NCBI RefSeq assembly: GCF_000737065.1
Contig: NZ_AQRC01000005.1
Coordinates: forward strand, 62,001-126,000
From: Thioclava atlantica
Lineage (GTDB): Bacteria > Pseudomonadota > Alphaproteobacteria > Rhodobacterales > Rhodobacteraceae
Direction of reading: 5' to 3'
DNA: 64,000 nucleotides
Program-made: the position numbers and the translations under genes
In this document: piece by piece, positions 27,986 to 37,499 of the stretch
How the letters are laid out: every line of letters starts with the position of its first letter
How positions within the stretch are numbered: the first letter of the stretch is position 1
The notes under the pieces: model-generated
The model's database searches: none
Told to the model about the DNA's origin: nothing
Seen by the model: the letters and a program-made list of their open reading frames with translations, nothing else

Positions 27986-30261
27986 GTCGTCTCCCCGGGG
28001 GTTTCTCCCCTCTCCTTGATGGCCCGCAGCGCGGCACGCGCGCGCGGCAGTCTGATTTCGGCGAGCGCCCCGCGATGGGCCCCCTCCGCGAAAGCGGGCG
28101 CGTCGGTCAGACTGAGCGTCCCGCCATGTTCCTCGATGATCTTCTTGACGATGGGAAGCCCCAGCCCGGTGCCTTTCTCGCGCGTCGTAACGTAAGGCTC
28201 GAACAGGCGCGAGCGGTCCGGCGGCAGGCCGATCCCGTTATCGGCGATCCGGATCGTCACCTGATCGGGGGCGACCTCCATGCTCAGGCGCACCTCCGGC
28301 TGATATCCCTCTTCCGCAACTTTTTCGACATAGGATTCAATCGCTTCTCCGGCGTTCTTGATGAGGTTCGTCACCGCCTGCGAGATCATCGTCGCATCGA
28401 GTTCGACGATCACCGGCGCATTGGGCACATCCGCGACAAGCCGCGCCCCGTTGAGCGCGTCCTGCTGGAGGGTCGCGGCGTCGCGCACGAGTGCTGCGAG
28501 ATCGTGATCGGCGCGGTCGGGCTCGGGCATGCGGGCGAAGCGCGAGAATTCGTCGACGATGCGCCGCAGGTCGTTGGTCTGGCGCACGATCACGCCGGTC
28601 AGCTGGGTGAGCGCCTCGGCATCCTCGCCCTCGAGGGCCCGGCCGAACTTGCGCTTGATCCGCTCGGCCGAAAGCTGGATCGGCGTGAGCGGGTTCTTGA
28701 TCTCATGCGCGATGCGGCGCGCGACATCGCCCCAGGCCGCCATCCGCTGCGCCGAGACCAGTTCGGTCACGTCCTCGAAGGCGACCACATAGCCCTCGGG
28801 CGCACCCAGATCGTTGCGCCGTACCGCCATGCGCACCAGAAGGCTTTCGAGACGCCCGCCCCGCGAGAGACGGATTTCCTCCTGAACCACTTCGTGAAGT
28901 CCGTCCTGCAAGCGGCGGTAAAGTCCCGAGAATTCCGGAACGACGCTCGCGACGGGCTGCGCGTGGTCGTGTGCCTGATCGAGTTTGAGAAGCTGCATCG
29001 CAGCGCGGTTCATGAAGTCGATCCGGCCGTCCGCGTCGAGCCCGACCACGCCCGACGTCACCGAGGAGAGAACGGAGTCGAACAGCCGTCGGCGCTCTTC
29101 GGTCTCGCGGTGGTTCTCGACCAGCGCCATGCGCTGGCCCTTGAGCTGGCTGGTCATCCGGTTGAAGGCGGCGCCGAGCGTCGCGATCTCGTCATCGCCC
29201 TCCGCCTCGATCACCCTCGCGTCGAGATCGCCCGCGCCGACCCGTTCGGCGGCCGCCGCGAGCCGCCCGATCGGGCGCGAGAGGCGTTCGGCAAACCACA
29301 GCCCCATCCACACCGCTGCGAGGATCAGGATCAGCGCGAAGCCGAAATAGACCAGGCCGAACTCGAAGATCACCCGCCCGCGCGCGGTCTCGAGTTGCTG
29401 ATACAGCGTCACCGTCTCGCGCGTCTTGTCGAGGAGCGACAGGATCTGCCCGTCGACCTTGCGCGAGATATAGACATAGCGGTCCACGAAGGAATCGAGC
29501 CGCATCAGCGCGCGCAGCTCCGAATTCGGCCAGTCCTCGATCAGCACCGTCTCGCCCTTCTGGGCCTCGACGATGTCCTTGGGCGAGGGCTCCTCGTAAT
29601 CGAAGAGGTAGGATCTCTCGCCCCGCGCGACGATCTTGCCCGTCCCGTCGATCACATAGGCCTCTTTCACCCCGCGCTGGATGCCGGCCTGCCCGGTCAC
29701 GAGCAATTGGCGCAGCTCGCCCTCGGACATGAAGGTCGAGGCCTGTCGGCGCAGGTTGAGATAGCCCGCGAGCGCGCGCACGTCCTGCACAAGATCGCGC
29801 TTGTGTTCGCTCTGATAGGCCTCGGCCGCCTGCAGCGAGGTGCCCACCACCGAGCGCACGCGATCCGAGAACCAGCCCTCGAGGCCAATATTCACCGTGA
29901 GCCCCGCGAAGATCGCGACGAGGATCGTGGGAACCAGCGCGATCCCTGCGAAGACCCCGGTGAGGCGCAAGGTGAGGCGCGAGCCCGCGGATCGCGCGCG
30001 GCGCGCCGCGACCATCTGCACGAGGCGCATCAGGATCAGCCCGGCAAGCAGCAGGAAATAGACGAAATCGCCCAGCAGGATCAGGCGCAGCGAGGCGCTG
30101 TCGGCACCCTGTCCGAGCGGGCCGAGAATGACGAATGTGCCGATCGCAAGCGCGGGCCCCAGCAGGACCAGCCCGAGCGTGAAGAGGTTGCGCACCCGCT
30201 TCTGGCGCCTGAACCGCGCGAGCCTGTCCCAGCCTGATCTATATGCCGTGCCGCCCTGCAC
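27982..30261 (-). CDS. ntrY: Nitrogen regulation sensor histidine kinase NtrY
   Basis: 759 residues starting at GTG with AGGGGGCATCG upstream. N-terminal transmembrane helices (about 25-115) and a periplasmic sensor region to about residue 300, another helix, HAMP (ERLSRPIGRLAAAAERVGAGD), PAS, HisKA with RRIAHEIKNPLTPIQLSAER (His near residue 520) and an ATPase domain (NLIKNAGEAIE, ADNGIGLP, GTGLGLPIVKKI). Phosphorylates NtrX. Lies 71 bp after ntrC in the conserved ntrBCYX order. Confidence 0.96.
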   Translation of the reverse strand: MQGGTAYRSGWDRLARFRRQKRVRNLFTLGLVLLGPALAIGTFVILGPLGQGADSASLRLILLGDFVYFLLLAGLILMRLVQMVAARRARSAGSRLTLRLTGVFAGIALVPTILVAIFAGLTVNIGLEGWFSDRVRSVVGTSLQAAEAYQSEHKRDLVQDVRALAGYLNLRRQASTFMSEGELRQLLVTGQAGIQRGVKEAYVIDGTGKIVARGERSYLFDYEEPSPKDIVEAQKGETVLIEDWPNSELRALMRLDSFVDRYVYISRKVDGQILSLLDKTRETVTLYQQLETARGRVIFEFGLVYFGFALILILAAVWMGLWFAERLSRPIGRLAAAAERVGAGDLDARVIEAEGDDEIATLGAAFNRMTSQLKGQRMALVENHRETEERRRLFDSVLSSVTSGVVGLDADGRIDFMNRAAMQLLKLDQAHDHAQPVASVVPEFSGLYRRLQDGLHEVVQEEIRLSRGGRLESLLVRMAVRRNDLGAPEGYVVAFEDVTELVSAQRMAAWGDVARRIAHEIKNPLTPIQLSAERIKRKFGRALEGEDAEALTQLTGVIVRQTNDLRRIVDEFSRFARMPEPDRADHDLAALVRDAATLQQDALNGARLVADVPNAPVIVELDATMISQAVTNLIKNAGEAIESYVEKVAEEGYQPEVRLSMEVAPDQVTIRIADNGIGLPPDRSRLFEPYVTTREKGTGLGLPIVKKIIEEHGGTLSLTDAPAFAEGAHRGALAEIRLPRARAALRAIKERGETPGETT

Positions 30262-30332
30262 CGATGCCCCCTGTCAGAGGACCCGGCGGCGATTCCGTCT
30301 GGGCGGAAAAGCCACAGGGTCCTGTTGCGGGT

Positions 30333-31703
30333 TTACATCAGTTTGCGACGACGTGTCACCTGAATATCCAGATCCGTGATCTTTTTTCGCAACGTATTGC
30401 GGTTGATGCCGAGCAGATCGGCACATCTGGCCTGATTGCCGCCCGTCGCGTCGAGCGCGATTTCGATCAGCGGCGCCTCCATCTCCTTGAGGATGCGGTC
30501 ATAAAGACCCGGCGGGGGCAGCGATCCGCCATGCAGATCGAAATACCGCCGCAGATGGCGCGCGATCGAGGCCGAGAGCTTCTCGCCCTCGCCCCCCTGG
30601 CGCAGCGGCTCGATCGCGGGCTGGTTGCCGAGCACGAATTCCACTTCCGCGCGGGTGATCTCTTCCTCGGGCGAGGTCACCACCAGACGCCGGATCGTGT
30701 TCTCGAGCTGGCGGACATTGCCCGGCCAGGAATAGGCCCGCACCAGCTGCATCGCCTCGGGCGTGAAACGGCGCAGTCCCAGCCCGTCGCGCTCGGCGCG
30801 GGCAAGGAAATGCTCGGCCAGTAGCGGGATATCCTCGACCCGTTCGCGCAAGGACGGCACGTTCAGCGTCACGCCGCCGAGCCGGTAGAACAGGTCCTGC
30901 CGGAAGCTGCCCGATTCCATCAGCCCCGCGAGGTCGATCTGCGTCGTGGCCATGATCCGCGGCGCGGGATCGGGCAGCGCGTCGAGCATCCGCACGATCC
31001 GCGCCTGCGTCTCCTCGTCGTAATCGCCGACCTCGTCGAAGACCAGCGAGCCGCCCTTGGCTTTCGACAAAAGGGCCGCCGGCCCGTCCGCGCCCTGCAG
31101 ATCGCCCGCCTGCGCAACCACGAACGGAAGCGTGCGGCGGTCGGAGAAATCATGGATCGCCTTGGCGATGAGCGATTTCCCGGTGCCGCTCTCGCCGGCG
31201 ATCAGGACCGGGAGATCCGCGTTCATCACCCGCGCGACGAGACGGTAGAGCTCCTGCATCGCCGCGGTGCGTCCCACCAAAGGCAGATCGCCGCCCTCCG
31301 GCGCCGGCTCGCCCGACTTCGCCGCGACCGGCGCGCGCCGCTTCTGCTCGAGCGCCTTCTGGGCGCGCTTCATCAGGTCGGGCAGATCGAAGGGCTTGGG
31401 CAGGTAGTCATAGGCATCCGCCTCGGCCGCCTGGATCGCGGTCATGATCGTGTTCTGCGCCGAGATCACGATCACCGGCAGGCCGGGGCGTTCCTCGGCA
31501 ATCCGCGGCAGGGCTTCGAGCCCGTTCCCGTCGGGCATCATCACATCCGAGATCACCAGGTCGCCCTTGCCCTCCTCGACCCACCGCATCAGCGTCACGA
31601 GCGAGGCGGTGGCATGAACCTTGCACCCCGCCCGCGTCAGCGCCTGGGTGAGAACGGTGCGGATCGTGCGATCGTCATCGGCGACAAGAACGGTGCCGTC
31701 CAT
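30333..31703 (-). CDS. ntrC: Nitrogen regulation response regulator NtrC (lacks GAFTGA)
   Basis: 456 residues. Receiver domain (VADDDRT, phospho-Asp in [14 protein letters not shown] near 53, PKPFD), AAA+ domain with Walker [13 protein letters not shown] and Walker [12 protein letters not shown], and a Fis-type HTH ([20 protein letters not shown]). The stretch where FGHEKGAFTGA should be is deleted ([16 protein letters not shown]). Rhodobacter capsulatus NtrC has the same loss and is known to activate sigma-70 polymerase, so this protein probably does too. 3 bp after ntrB. Confidence 0.97.
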   Translation of the reverse strand: MDGTVLVADDDRTIRTVLTQALTRAGCKVHATASLVTLMRWVEEGKGDLVISDVMMPDGNGLEALPRIAEERPGLPVIVISAQNTIMTAIQAAEADAYDYLPKPFDLPDLMKRAQKALEQKRRAPVAAKSGEPAPEGGDLPLVGRTAAMQELYRLVARVMNADLPVLIAGESGTGKSLIAKAIHDFSDRRTLPFVVAQAGDLQGADGPAALLSKAKGGSLVFDEVGDYDEETQARIVRMLDALPDPAPRIMATTQIDLAGLMESGSFRQDLFYRLGGVTLNVPSLRERVEDIPLLAEHFLARAERDGLGLRRFTPEAMQLVRAYSWPGNVRQLENTIRRLVVTSPEEEITRAEVEFVLGNQPAIEPLRQGGEGEKLSASIARHLRRYFDLHGGSLPPPGLYDRILKEMEAPLIEIALDATGGNQARCADLLGINRNTLRKKITDLDIQVTRRRKLM

Positions 31704-31706
31704 GGC

Positions 31707-32774
31707 TCAACTCTCCTTCGGGGCAACTGGCAGGGAAATACGGAAACGGGTGCGACCGGGGACCGAGTCGAGCGTGATCCAGCCATCATGATCGGAAATG
31801 ATCTTGGAGACGAGCGCGAGACCGAGCCCGGTGCCGTTCTCGCGCCCCGACACGAAGGGCTCGAAGATCTCGTTCGCGATCTCGCCGGGGATGCCGGGAC
31901 CGTCGTCGATGATCTCGACCTGAAGCGGCAGGGATTGGCCCGACCCGTCGGGGCGGCGCAGGCGCAGGCTGTGTTCGTAGAAGGTGCGGATCTTGATTTT
32001 TCCTGCCCCGTCCGCGGCTTCCGCGGCGTTCTTGAGAAGGTTCAGGAAGACCTGGGTGAGCTGATCGGCATCGCCGAGCGTTGCGGGCAGCGAGGGGTCG
32101 TAATCCTCCTCGATCAGCATATGCGCACCGAACCCCACCATCGCGGATTTGCGCGCGCGGTCGAGCACGTCATGAATGTTCACCGGCTTCTTCTCCGGCG
32201 GGCGGACATTCCCGAACTGCTCGACCTGTTCGAGAAGCTTCACCACGCGGCGGGTCTCGTCGACGATCAGATCCGTCAATTCAAGGTCTTCGCCCGTGAG
32301 GTTCATGCTCAGGAGCTGCGCCGCGCCCGCGATTCCGGCGAGCGGGTTCTTGATCTCATGGGCCAGCATCTCGGCCATGCCGATCGCCGAGCGCGCGGCG
32401 GATTTCACCAGGCTCGCCCGCCCCAGCCGGTCCGCCAGTTCGCGCGGTTCGATCAGGAGCAGGATCCGGTGCGGGTCCTCGCCCACCGGCGCGGCCTGCA
32501 GGTTGCACTGCACCGGGGCCTTCTCGCCCGTCGTGACCTCGACATCGTTGACGAAAAGCGAGGACCGGTTTTCGCGCACGCGCCGGAAGATCTCCTCGAG
32601 CGGGGCGGAAATCGCGAGCCGTTCGCCGATCGGCTGGTGCCGGAGCGATTTGGCCGAGAGGTTGAGGAAGGCTTCGGCGGCCGGGTTCACCTCGTCGACG
32701 CGGTCCTCGCCATCGATCAGCAGCGCGGGCGTGGGCAGCGAGTTCCAGATGATGCCGGGGGCGGGCAGGTTCAT
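31707..32774 (-). CDS. ntrB: Nitrogen regulation sensor histidine kinase NtrB
   Basis: 355 residues, soluble. PAS domain (WNSLPTPALLIDGEDRVDEVNPAAEAF), HisKA with MLAHEIKNPLAGIAGAAQL (His near 139) and ATPase motifs NLLKNAAEAA, DDGPGIPGEI, NGTGLGLALVSKI. Phosphorylates or dephosphorylates NtrC in response to PII proteins and nitrogen status. The ATG overlaps the dusB stop. Confidence 0.96.
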   Translation of the reverse strand: MNLPAPGIIWNSLPTPALLIDGEDRVDEVNPAAEAFLNLSAKSLRHQPIGERLAISAPLEEIFRRVRENRSSLFVNDVEVTTGEKAPVQCNLQAAPVGEDPHRILLLIEPRELADRLGRASLVKSAARSAIGMAEMLAHEIKNPLAGIAGAAQLLSMNLTGEDLELTDLIVDETRRVVKLLEQVEQFGNVRPPEKKPVNIHDVLDRARKSAMVGFGAHMLIEEDYDPSLPATLGDADQLTQVFLNLLKNAAEAADGAGKIKIRTFYEHSLRLRRPDGSGQSLPLQVEIIDDGPGIPGEIANEIFEPFVSGRENGTGLGLALVSKIISDHDGWITLDSVPGRTRFRISLPVAPKES

Positions 32775-33757
32775 GCAGCCATCCTTTCGCCGAAGGCGCG
32801 CGCGATCAAAGCGAGCGTCGCCTCGGGCGTCTCGCTCACCAGCATCTCCGCCCGCAACGGCGCGCGCGCCTCATCGGCGTACCAACCCAGATGCTTGCGC
32901 GCGAGCCGCAGCCCCAGATTCCGACCGTAGAAACTCAAGATCGCCTCGTAATGCTCGGAAACGAAATCGCAAAGCGCGTCACCGCGCGGGAGGATCGGCG
33001 CCGGGGCGTCATAGAGTTCCTGCGCGATCCGGGCGAGCCGCCAGGGCGCGCCTTGCGCCCCGCGCCCGACCATCACGCCGGCCGCCCCCGAGCGCGCAAG
33101 CGCCTCGCGCGCGCTGGACGGGTCCACGATATCGCCATTCGCGATCACCGGGATCTTCACTGCGGCGCGGGTCTCGGCGATCGCGTCCCAATCCGCGCAG
33201 CCCTTGTAGAACTGCATCCGGGTGCGCCCGTGCACGACGATCATCCGGATCCCGGCCGCTTCGGCGCGGCGCGCGATCTCGGGCGCGTTGCGGCTGTCAT
33301 CATCCCAGCCGAGCCGCATCTTCAGCGTTACCGGCAGATCGACCGCACCCACGGTCGCCTCGATCAGACGCAGCGCGTGATCGGGATCGCGCATCAGCGC
33401 CGAGCCCGAGGCACCGCCCGTCACCTTCTTCGCAGGGCAGCCCATATTGATGTCGATGATCCGCGCGCCCATGTCGGCCACCATCTTCGCGGCTTCCGCC
33501 ATCGCCTGCGCCTCGCGCCCCGCGAGTTGCACGGATGTCGGCAGATCGAGCCCCATCTCGACACGGGCCTTCGCCCGCACCGAGGGTTTCGCGGTCAGCA
33601 TCTCGCCGCTCGCGACCATTTCGGACACGACAAGCCCCGCCCCGAACCGCGCGACCATCCGCCGGAAGGGCAGATCGGTAATTCCGGCCATCGGCGCCAG
33701 AAAAACCGGCGGCGAAAGGGCGATATCGTCGAGTGTCAAAACCTGCGGCACGGTCAT
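32771..33757 (-). CDS. dusB: tRNA-dihydrouridine synthase DusB (NifR3)
   Basis: 328 residues of FMN-dependent TIM barrel that reduces uridines in tRNA. PMAGITDLPFRR near the N-terminus, DINMGCPAKKVTGGASGSAL with the catalytic Cys, the KMRLGWDD and VHGRTRMQFYKG active-site strands, and NGDIVDP. Start at 33757 (MTVPQVL) or 33778 (MMQRASG); neither has a clean Shine-Dalgarno site. First gene of dusB-ntrB-ntrC-ntrY-ntrX, historically called nifR3. Confidence 0.95.
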   Translation of the reverse strand: MTVPQVLTLDDIALSPPVFLAPMAGITDLPFRRMVARFGAGLVVSEMVASGEMLTAKPSVRAKARVEMGLDLPTSVQLAGREAQAMAEAAKMVADMGARIIDINMGCPAKKVTGGASGSALMRDPDHALRLIEATVGAVDLPVTLKMRLGWDDDSRNAPEIARRAEAAGIRMIVVHGRTRMQFYKGCADWDAIAETRAAVKIPVIANGDIVDPSSAREALARSGAAGVMVGRGAQGAPWRLARIAQELYDAPAPILPRGDALCDFVSEHYEAILSFYGRNLGLRLARKHLGWYADEARAPLRAEMLVSETPEATLALIARAFGERMAA

Positions 33758-33963
33758 TCCTGAAGCTCTTTGCATCATGGCTACGCTTTTGACCGAAGAA
33801 TCACAATTACGTCCAGTGCCTGAGGGCGGGAAAAATCAGCATTTGCCTATTTTTTCATCGCCGCCCCGTGTGACCGGCGCGTTCCGGAGCGGATCACGCG
33901 GCGCCGGAGGTGATTGCGTGCGCCTGCCCCATGGCCTAAGCCTGAGGCGCAAACGGAGCGAGC

Positions 33964-35091
33964 ATGAGTACAGCCGTCATCATCGTGGCCGCCGGGCGCG
34001 GCACCCGCGCGGGAGGCGCGGAGCCCAAGCAATGGCAGCCCCTCGCCGGCCGTCCGGTGCTGGCCCATACGATCGACGCCTTCGCCGGCATCGGGAGGGT
34101 CGTGCTCGTGCTGCATCCCGAGGATATGGCGCGCGGCGCGGCGCTTTTCGGCGGCCAGGTCACGCTTTGTGCCGGGGGAGAGGACCGGTCCGCCTCGGTG
34201 CGCAACGCGCTCGAATTGCTGGCGGGCTCGGGCGTCACCAGGGTTCTGATCCACGATGGCGCGCGTCCGCTCGTGAGCCGCGCGGTGATCGACGGTGTGC
34301 TGAGGGCGCTCGAGACCGGCCCCGCCGCCGCGCCCGCCTTGCCCGTCTCGGATGCGCTCTGGACCGGTGCCGATGGCGCGGTCAGCGGCATGCGCGACCG
34401 CGCCGGCTTGTGGCGCGCCCAGACCCCGCAGGGCTTCGATTTCGAGGCGATCCTCGCAGCGCATCGTGCCCATCCGGACGGGGCGGCCGATGATGTCGAA
34501 GTTGCGCGCGCCGCGGGCCTGTCAGTCGCGATCACGCAAGGCACCGAGGACAATCTCAAGATCACCTACCCGGAGGATTTTCTCCGGGCCGAACGACTGT
34601 TGAGGACGACGATGGATATCCGAGTTGGGCATGGCTATGACGTGCACGCTTTCGAGCCGGGCGATCATGTGATCCTGTGCGGGGTGAAGGTGCCGCATTC
34701 GGCGCGGCTCAAGGGCCATTCGGACGCGGATGTGGGCATGCATGCGCTGACCGATGCGATCTATGGTGCGCTGGCCGAGGGCGATATCGGCCGCCATTTC
34801 CCGCCCTCCGACCCGCAATGGAAGGGCGCGGCCTCCGAGATCTTCCTCGATCATGCGGTGAAACTCGCCGAGGCGCGCGGTTTCCGGATCTCGAATTGCG
34901 ATGTCACCCTGATCTGCGAGCGGCCGAAGATCGGCCCGCATGCGCTTGAAATGGCGCAGGAACTCGCGCGGATCATGGGGCTCGATCCGGCGCGGATCTC
35001 AGTCAAGGCCACCACCTCCGAGCGGCTCGGTTTCACCGGGCGCGAGGAAGGGATCGCCGCCATCGCCACCGCCACACTGATCGCGGAGTAA
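33964..35091 (+). CDS. ispDF: Bifunctional MEP cytidylyltransferase / MECDP synthase IspDF
   Basis: 375 residues, a fusion of two MEP-pathway enzymes. Residues 1-215 are IspD ([46 protein letters not shown]). From [18 protein letters not shown] at about residue 217 it is IspF, with zinc ligands in [21 protein letters not shown] and [15 protein letters not shown]. The fusion is common in alphaproteobacteria. First gene of ispDF-pgpA-cinA, divergent from dusB across about 200 bp. Confidence 0.96.
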   Translation: MSTAVIIVAAGRGTRAGGAEPKQWQPLAGRPVLAHTIDAFAGIGRVVLVLHPEDMARGAALFGGQVTLCAGGEDRSASVRNALELLAGSGVTRVLIHDGARPLVSRAVIDGVLRALETGPAAAPALPVSDALWTGADGAVSGMRDRAGLWRAQTPQGFDFEAILAAHRAHPDGAADDVEVARAAGLSVAITQGTEDNLKITYPEDFLRAERLLRTTMDIRVGHGYDVHAFEPGDHVILCGVKVPHSARLKGHSDADVGMHALTDAIYGALAEGDIGRHFPPSDPQWKGAASEIFLDHAVKLAEARGFRISNCDVTLICERPKIGPHALEMAQELARIMGLDPARISVKATTSERLGFTGREEGIAAIATATLIAE

Positions 35092-35094
35092 GCC

Positions 35095-35607
35095 ATGCTG
35101 AAACTCATCAACACTGTCTTCTATGTCGGGCTTCTGCGCCCCGCGCCGGGCACCTGGGGCTCGCTCGTCGCGGTGCTGATCGGCTGGGCGATCGAGCACT
35201 ACCTCGGGTTCCTGGCGCTCCTCGTCGCGACGATCGCGGCGAGCGCGCTCGGGTTCTGGTCGGTCGGCGAGGCGCTGCGCGACCGCCCCGGCGAGGATCC
35301 GTCCGAGATCGTGATCGACGAGGTCGCGGGCCAGTGGCTCGCCCTGCTCTTCCCCGCCTTCGGCTTCTGGTCGCGCGGATTGTCCATGGGGGTCGACCTG
35401 CACATGGTCTGGCCCGGCCCGGTCGCCGCCTTCTTCCTGTTCCGCCTGTTCGACATCTGGAAGCCGTGGCTGGTGGGCCGCGCGGATCGCCGCCATGACG
35501 CGAAGGGCGTGATGCTCGACGATCTCTGGGCGGGGCTGTTTGCGGGCATCGTCTCGATCCTGCTGGCCGGGCTCTATCACGGCATCGTCCTGGGGCTGAT
35601 GAAATGA
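35095..35607 (+). CDS. pgpA: Phosphatidylglycerophosphatase A
   Basis: 170 residues. Removes phosphate from phosphatidylglycerol-phosphate in the inner membrane. [35 protein letters not shown] (metal-binding Asp/Glu), [13 protein letters not shown] and [15 protein letters not shown] are the family motifs; about four hydrophobic helices. Its stop overlaps the next ATG in ATGA. Confidence 0.94.
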   Translation: MLKLINTVFYVGLLRPAPGTWGSLVAVLIGWAIEHYLGFLALLVATIAASALGFWSVGEALRDRPGEDPSEIVIDEVAGQWLALLFPAFGFWSRGLSMGVDLHMVWPGPVAAFFLFRLFDIWKPWLVGRADRRHDAKGVMLDDLWAGLFAGIVSILLAGLYHGIVLGLMK

Positions 35608-36077
35608 GCCTGGCCGCCGAGGTGCTCGACGCCTGCAAGGCGCGCGGGCTGATGCTCGCGACCGCTGAGAGCTGCACCGGCGGCATGGTGGCGGCGGCGC
35701 TGACCGATATTCCCGGCTCCTCGGCAGTGGTGGAGCGCGGCTTCGTCACCTACACCAACCGCGCGAAGGAAGAGATGCTGGGGGTGCGCGCGCTCACGCT
35801 CGAAGAGCATGGCGCGGTCTCCGAGGAGGTGGCACGCGAGATGGCCGAAGGGGCGCTCAGCCGTTCCGCGGCCGACCTGAGCATCGCGATCACCGGCATC
35901 GCGGGGCCCGGCGGCTCCGAGTTCAAGCCCGAGGGCCGCGTCTGTTTCGCCCGCGCGATGACCGGGCGCGAGACCCGGGTCGAGACCGTCGAATTCGGCG
36001 CCCTGGGGCGCGCAAATGTCCGCGCCGCGGCCCGCGATCACGCGCTTGAACTGCTGCTCGACGCCGCCCGGGCGTGA
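35604..36077 (+). CDS. CinA C-terminal-type protein (NMN amidohydrolase PncC-like)
   Basis: 157 residues, corresponding only to the C-terminal CinA domain. [34 protein letters not shown] and ITGIAGPGG are diagnostic. Single-domain members such as E. coli PncC hydrolyse nicotinamide mononucleotide to recycle NAD. No N-terminal molybdopterin-like domain. Last gene of the operon. Confidence 0.92.
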   Translation: MSLAAEVLDACKARGLMLATAESCTGGMVAAALTDIPGSSAVVERGFVTYTNRAKEEMLGVRALTLEEHGAVSEEVAREMAEGALSRSAADLSIAITGIAGPGGSEFKPEGRVCFARAMTGRETRVETVEFGALGRANVRAAARDHALELLLDAARA

Positions 36078-36245
36078 TTCCAAACAGCGCAAAGAACGTG
36101 CAAAGGCGCTCCTGCGCGGCTATTTATTGTGCATTCCCCAAATTGCCGCCGTTTTAATCGCCGCCATAGGCATATGCCCCTTTCTTGAGCGCCGCCGATA
36201 TGTCCCTTGCCCCTCGATAGGGAAAATCCGAGGAGGAGTTGAGGG

Positions 36246-37424
36246 ATGAACGGGGCTGATACCGCCTGGATCATGACGGCCACGGCGCTCGTCTTGCTGA
36301 TGACGCTGCCGGGGCTGGCGCTGTTCTATGGCGGGCTGGTGCGGGCACGCAACGTGCTGTCGATCTTCATGCAATGTTTCTCGATCGCGGCGCTGTTGAG
36401 CGTGCTCTGGCTGCTCTTCGGCTATTCGATCGCCTTTGGCGAGGCGAACGGGATCTGGGGCGGCCTGGGCAAGTTCGGCCTGATCGGGATCGGATCCGAG
36501 AGCCTGTCGGGCACCATCCCCGAGGTCGTGTTCTTCGCCTTCCAGATGACCTTCGCGATCATCACGCCCGCGCTGATCGTCGGCGCCTTCGTCGAGCGCA
36601 TCAACTACGCCTTCGTGATGACCTTCACCGGGCTATGGATGCTGCTGATCTACGCGCCGGTCACGCATTGGATCTGGGGCGGCGGCATCATGTCCGATGG
36701 CGGGATCTGGGGCGCGGTCGGCACCAGGGATTTCGCGGGCGGGATCGTGGTGCATGAAACCGCCGGTCTGGCCGCCCTCGTGCTCGCGCTGATGATCGGC
36801 CCGCGCGAGAGGCGCACCACGCCGCCGCACAATCCCGGAATGGTCGCGATGGGCGCGGGCCTGCTCTGGGTCGGCTGGTTCGGCTTCAACGGCGGCTCCG
36901 CGCTCGCCGCAGACGGGGCGGCCGGCATGGCGATCACCGTCACCCATATCTCCGCCGCCGCCGCCTCGCTGAGCTGGGCGCTGTGGGAACGCGTCAAGTT
37001 CGGCCGCGCCTCGATGGTGGGTCTCGTGACCGGCACGATCGCGGGGCTGGCCTCGATCACCCCGGCTTCGGGCTTCGTCGGCCCGATCGAGGCGCTGATC
37101 ATCGGTTTCGCCGCCGGGATCCTCTGCCAGGAAGCGGTGATCCTGATCCGCGAGAAGATCCGGATCGACGACTCGCTCGACGTCTTCGCGGTGCATGGCG
37201 TGGGCGGGATCTTCGGCACGATCATGATCGCGGTCTTCGGCCATGGCAGCTGGCTCGCGCAGCTCGGCGCGCTGGCGGTGGTGGGCGTCTTCACCGTGGC
37301 CGGCAGCTGGATCCTCGCCAAGCTCGTCGCGCTGGTCTTCCCGATCCGCGTGAGCCGCGAGGACGAGACGACCGGGCTCGATCTCGCCACTCATGGCGAG
37401 CGTGCCTATGACGTGAACTCCTGA
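36246..37424 (+). CDS. amtB: Ammonium transporter Amt
   Basis: 392 residues, eleven predicted helices, trimeric channel for ammonium. PGLALFYGGLVRARNVLS in the first helix. The twin His pair of the pore appears in IVVHETAGLAAL (about 168) and VFAVHGVGGIFG (about 316). GWFGFNGGSALAAD is the signature. No signal peptide, unlike E. coli AmtB, and no glnK partner adjacent. Good AGGAGGAG site. Downstream of cinA by 168 bp, so likely its own promoter; I could not identify an NtrC site. Confidence 0.95.
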   Translation: MNGADTAWIMTATALVLLMTLPGLALFYGGLVRARNVLSIFMQCFSIAALLSVLWLLFGYSIAFGEANGIWGGLGKFGLIGIGSESLSGTIPEVVFFAFQMTFAIITPALIVGAFVERINYAFVMTFTGLWMLLIYAPVTHWIWGGGIMSDGGIWGAVGTRDFAGGIVVHETAGLAALVLALMIGPRERRTTPPHNPGMVAMGAGLLWVGWFGFNGGSALAADGAAGMAITVTHISAAAASLSWALWERVKFGRASMVGLVTGTIAGLASITPASGFVGPIEALIIGFAAGILCQEAVILIREKIRIDDSLDVFAVHGVGGIFGTIMIAVFGHGSWLAQLGALAVVGVFTVAGSWILAKLVALVFPIRVSREDETTGLDLATHGERAYDVNS

Positions 37425-37448
37425 GCGTATCCCGATGCGTTCAAACGG

Positions 37449-37478
37449 AAAGGCCGCCCCGAGGGGCGGCCTTTCTTT
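37449..37478 (+). terminator. Intrinsic terminator, bidirectional
   Basis: AAAGGCCGCCCC and GGGGCGGCCTTT, minimal loop, then CTTTC. Between the convergent amtB and RTX genes. Confidence 0.88.
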
Positions 37479-37499
37479 CATCGGAACCAGCGCACCGCC

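Noticed and set aside
36078-36245. Sigma-54 or NtrC binding site before amtB
   Set aside because: No convincing TGGCAC-N5-TTGC or CGCC-N9-GGC match was found by eye.
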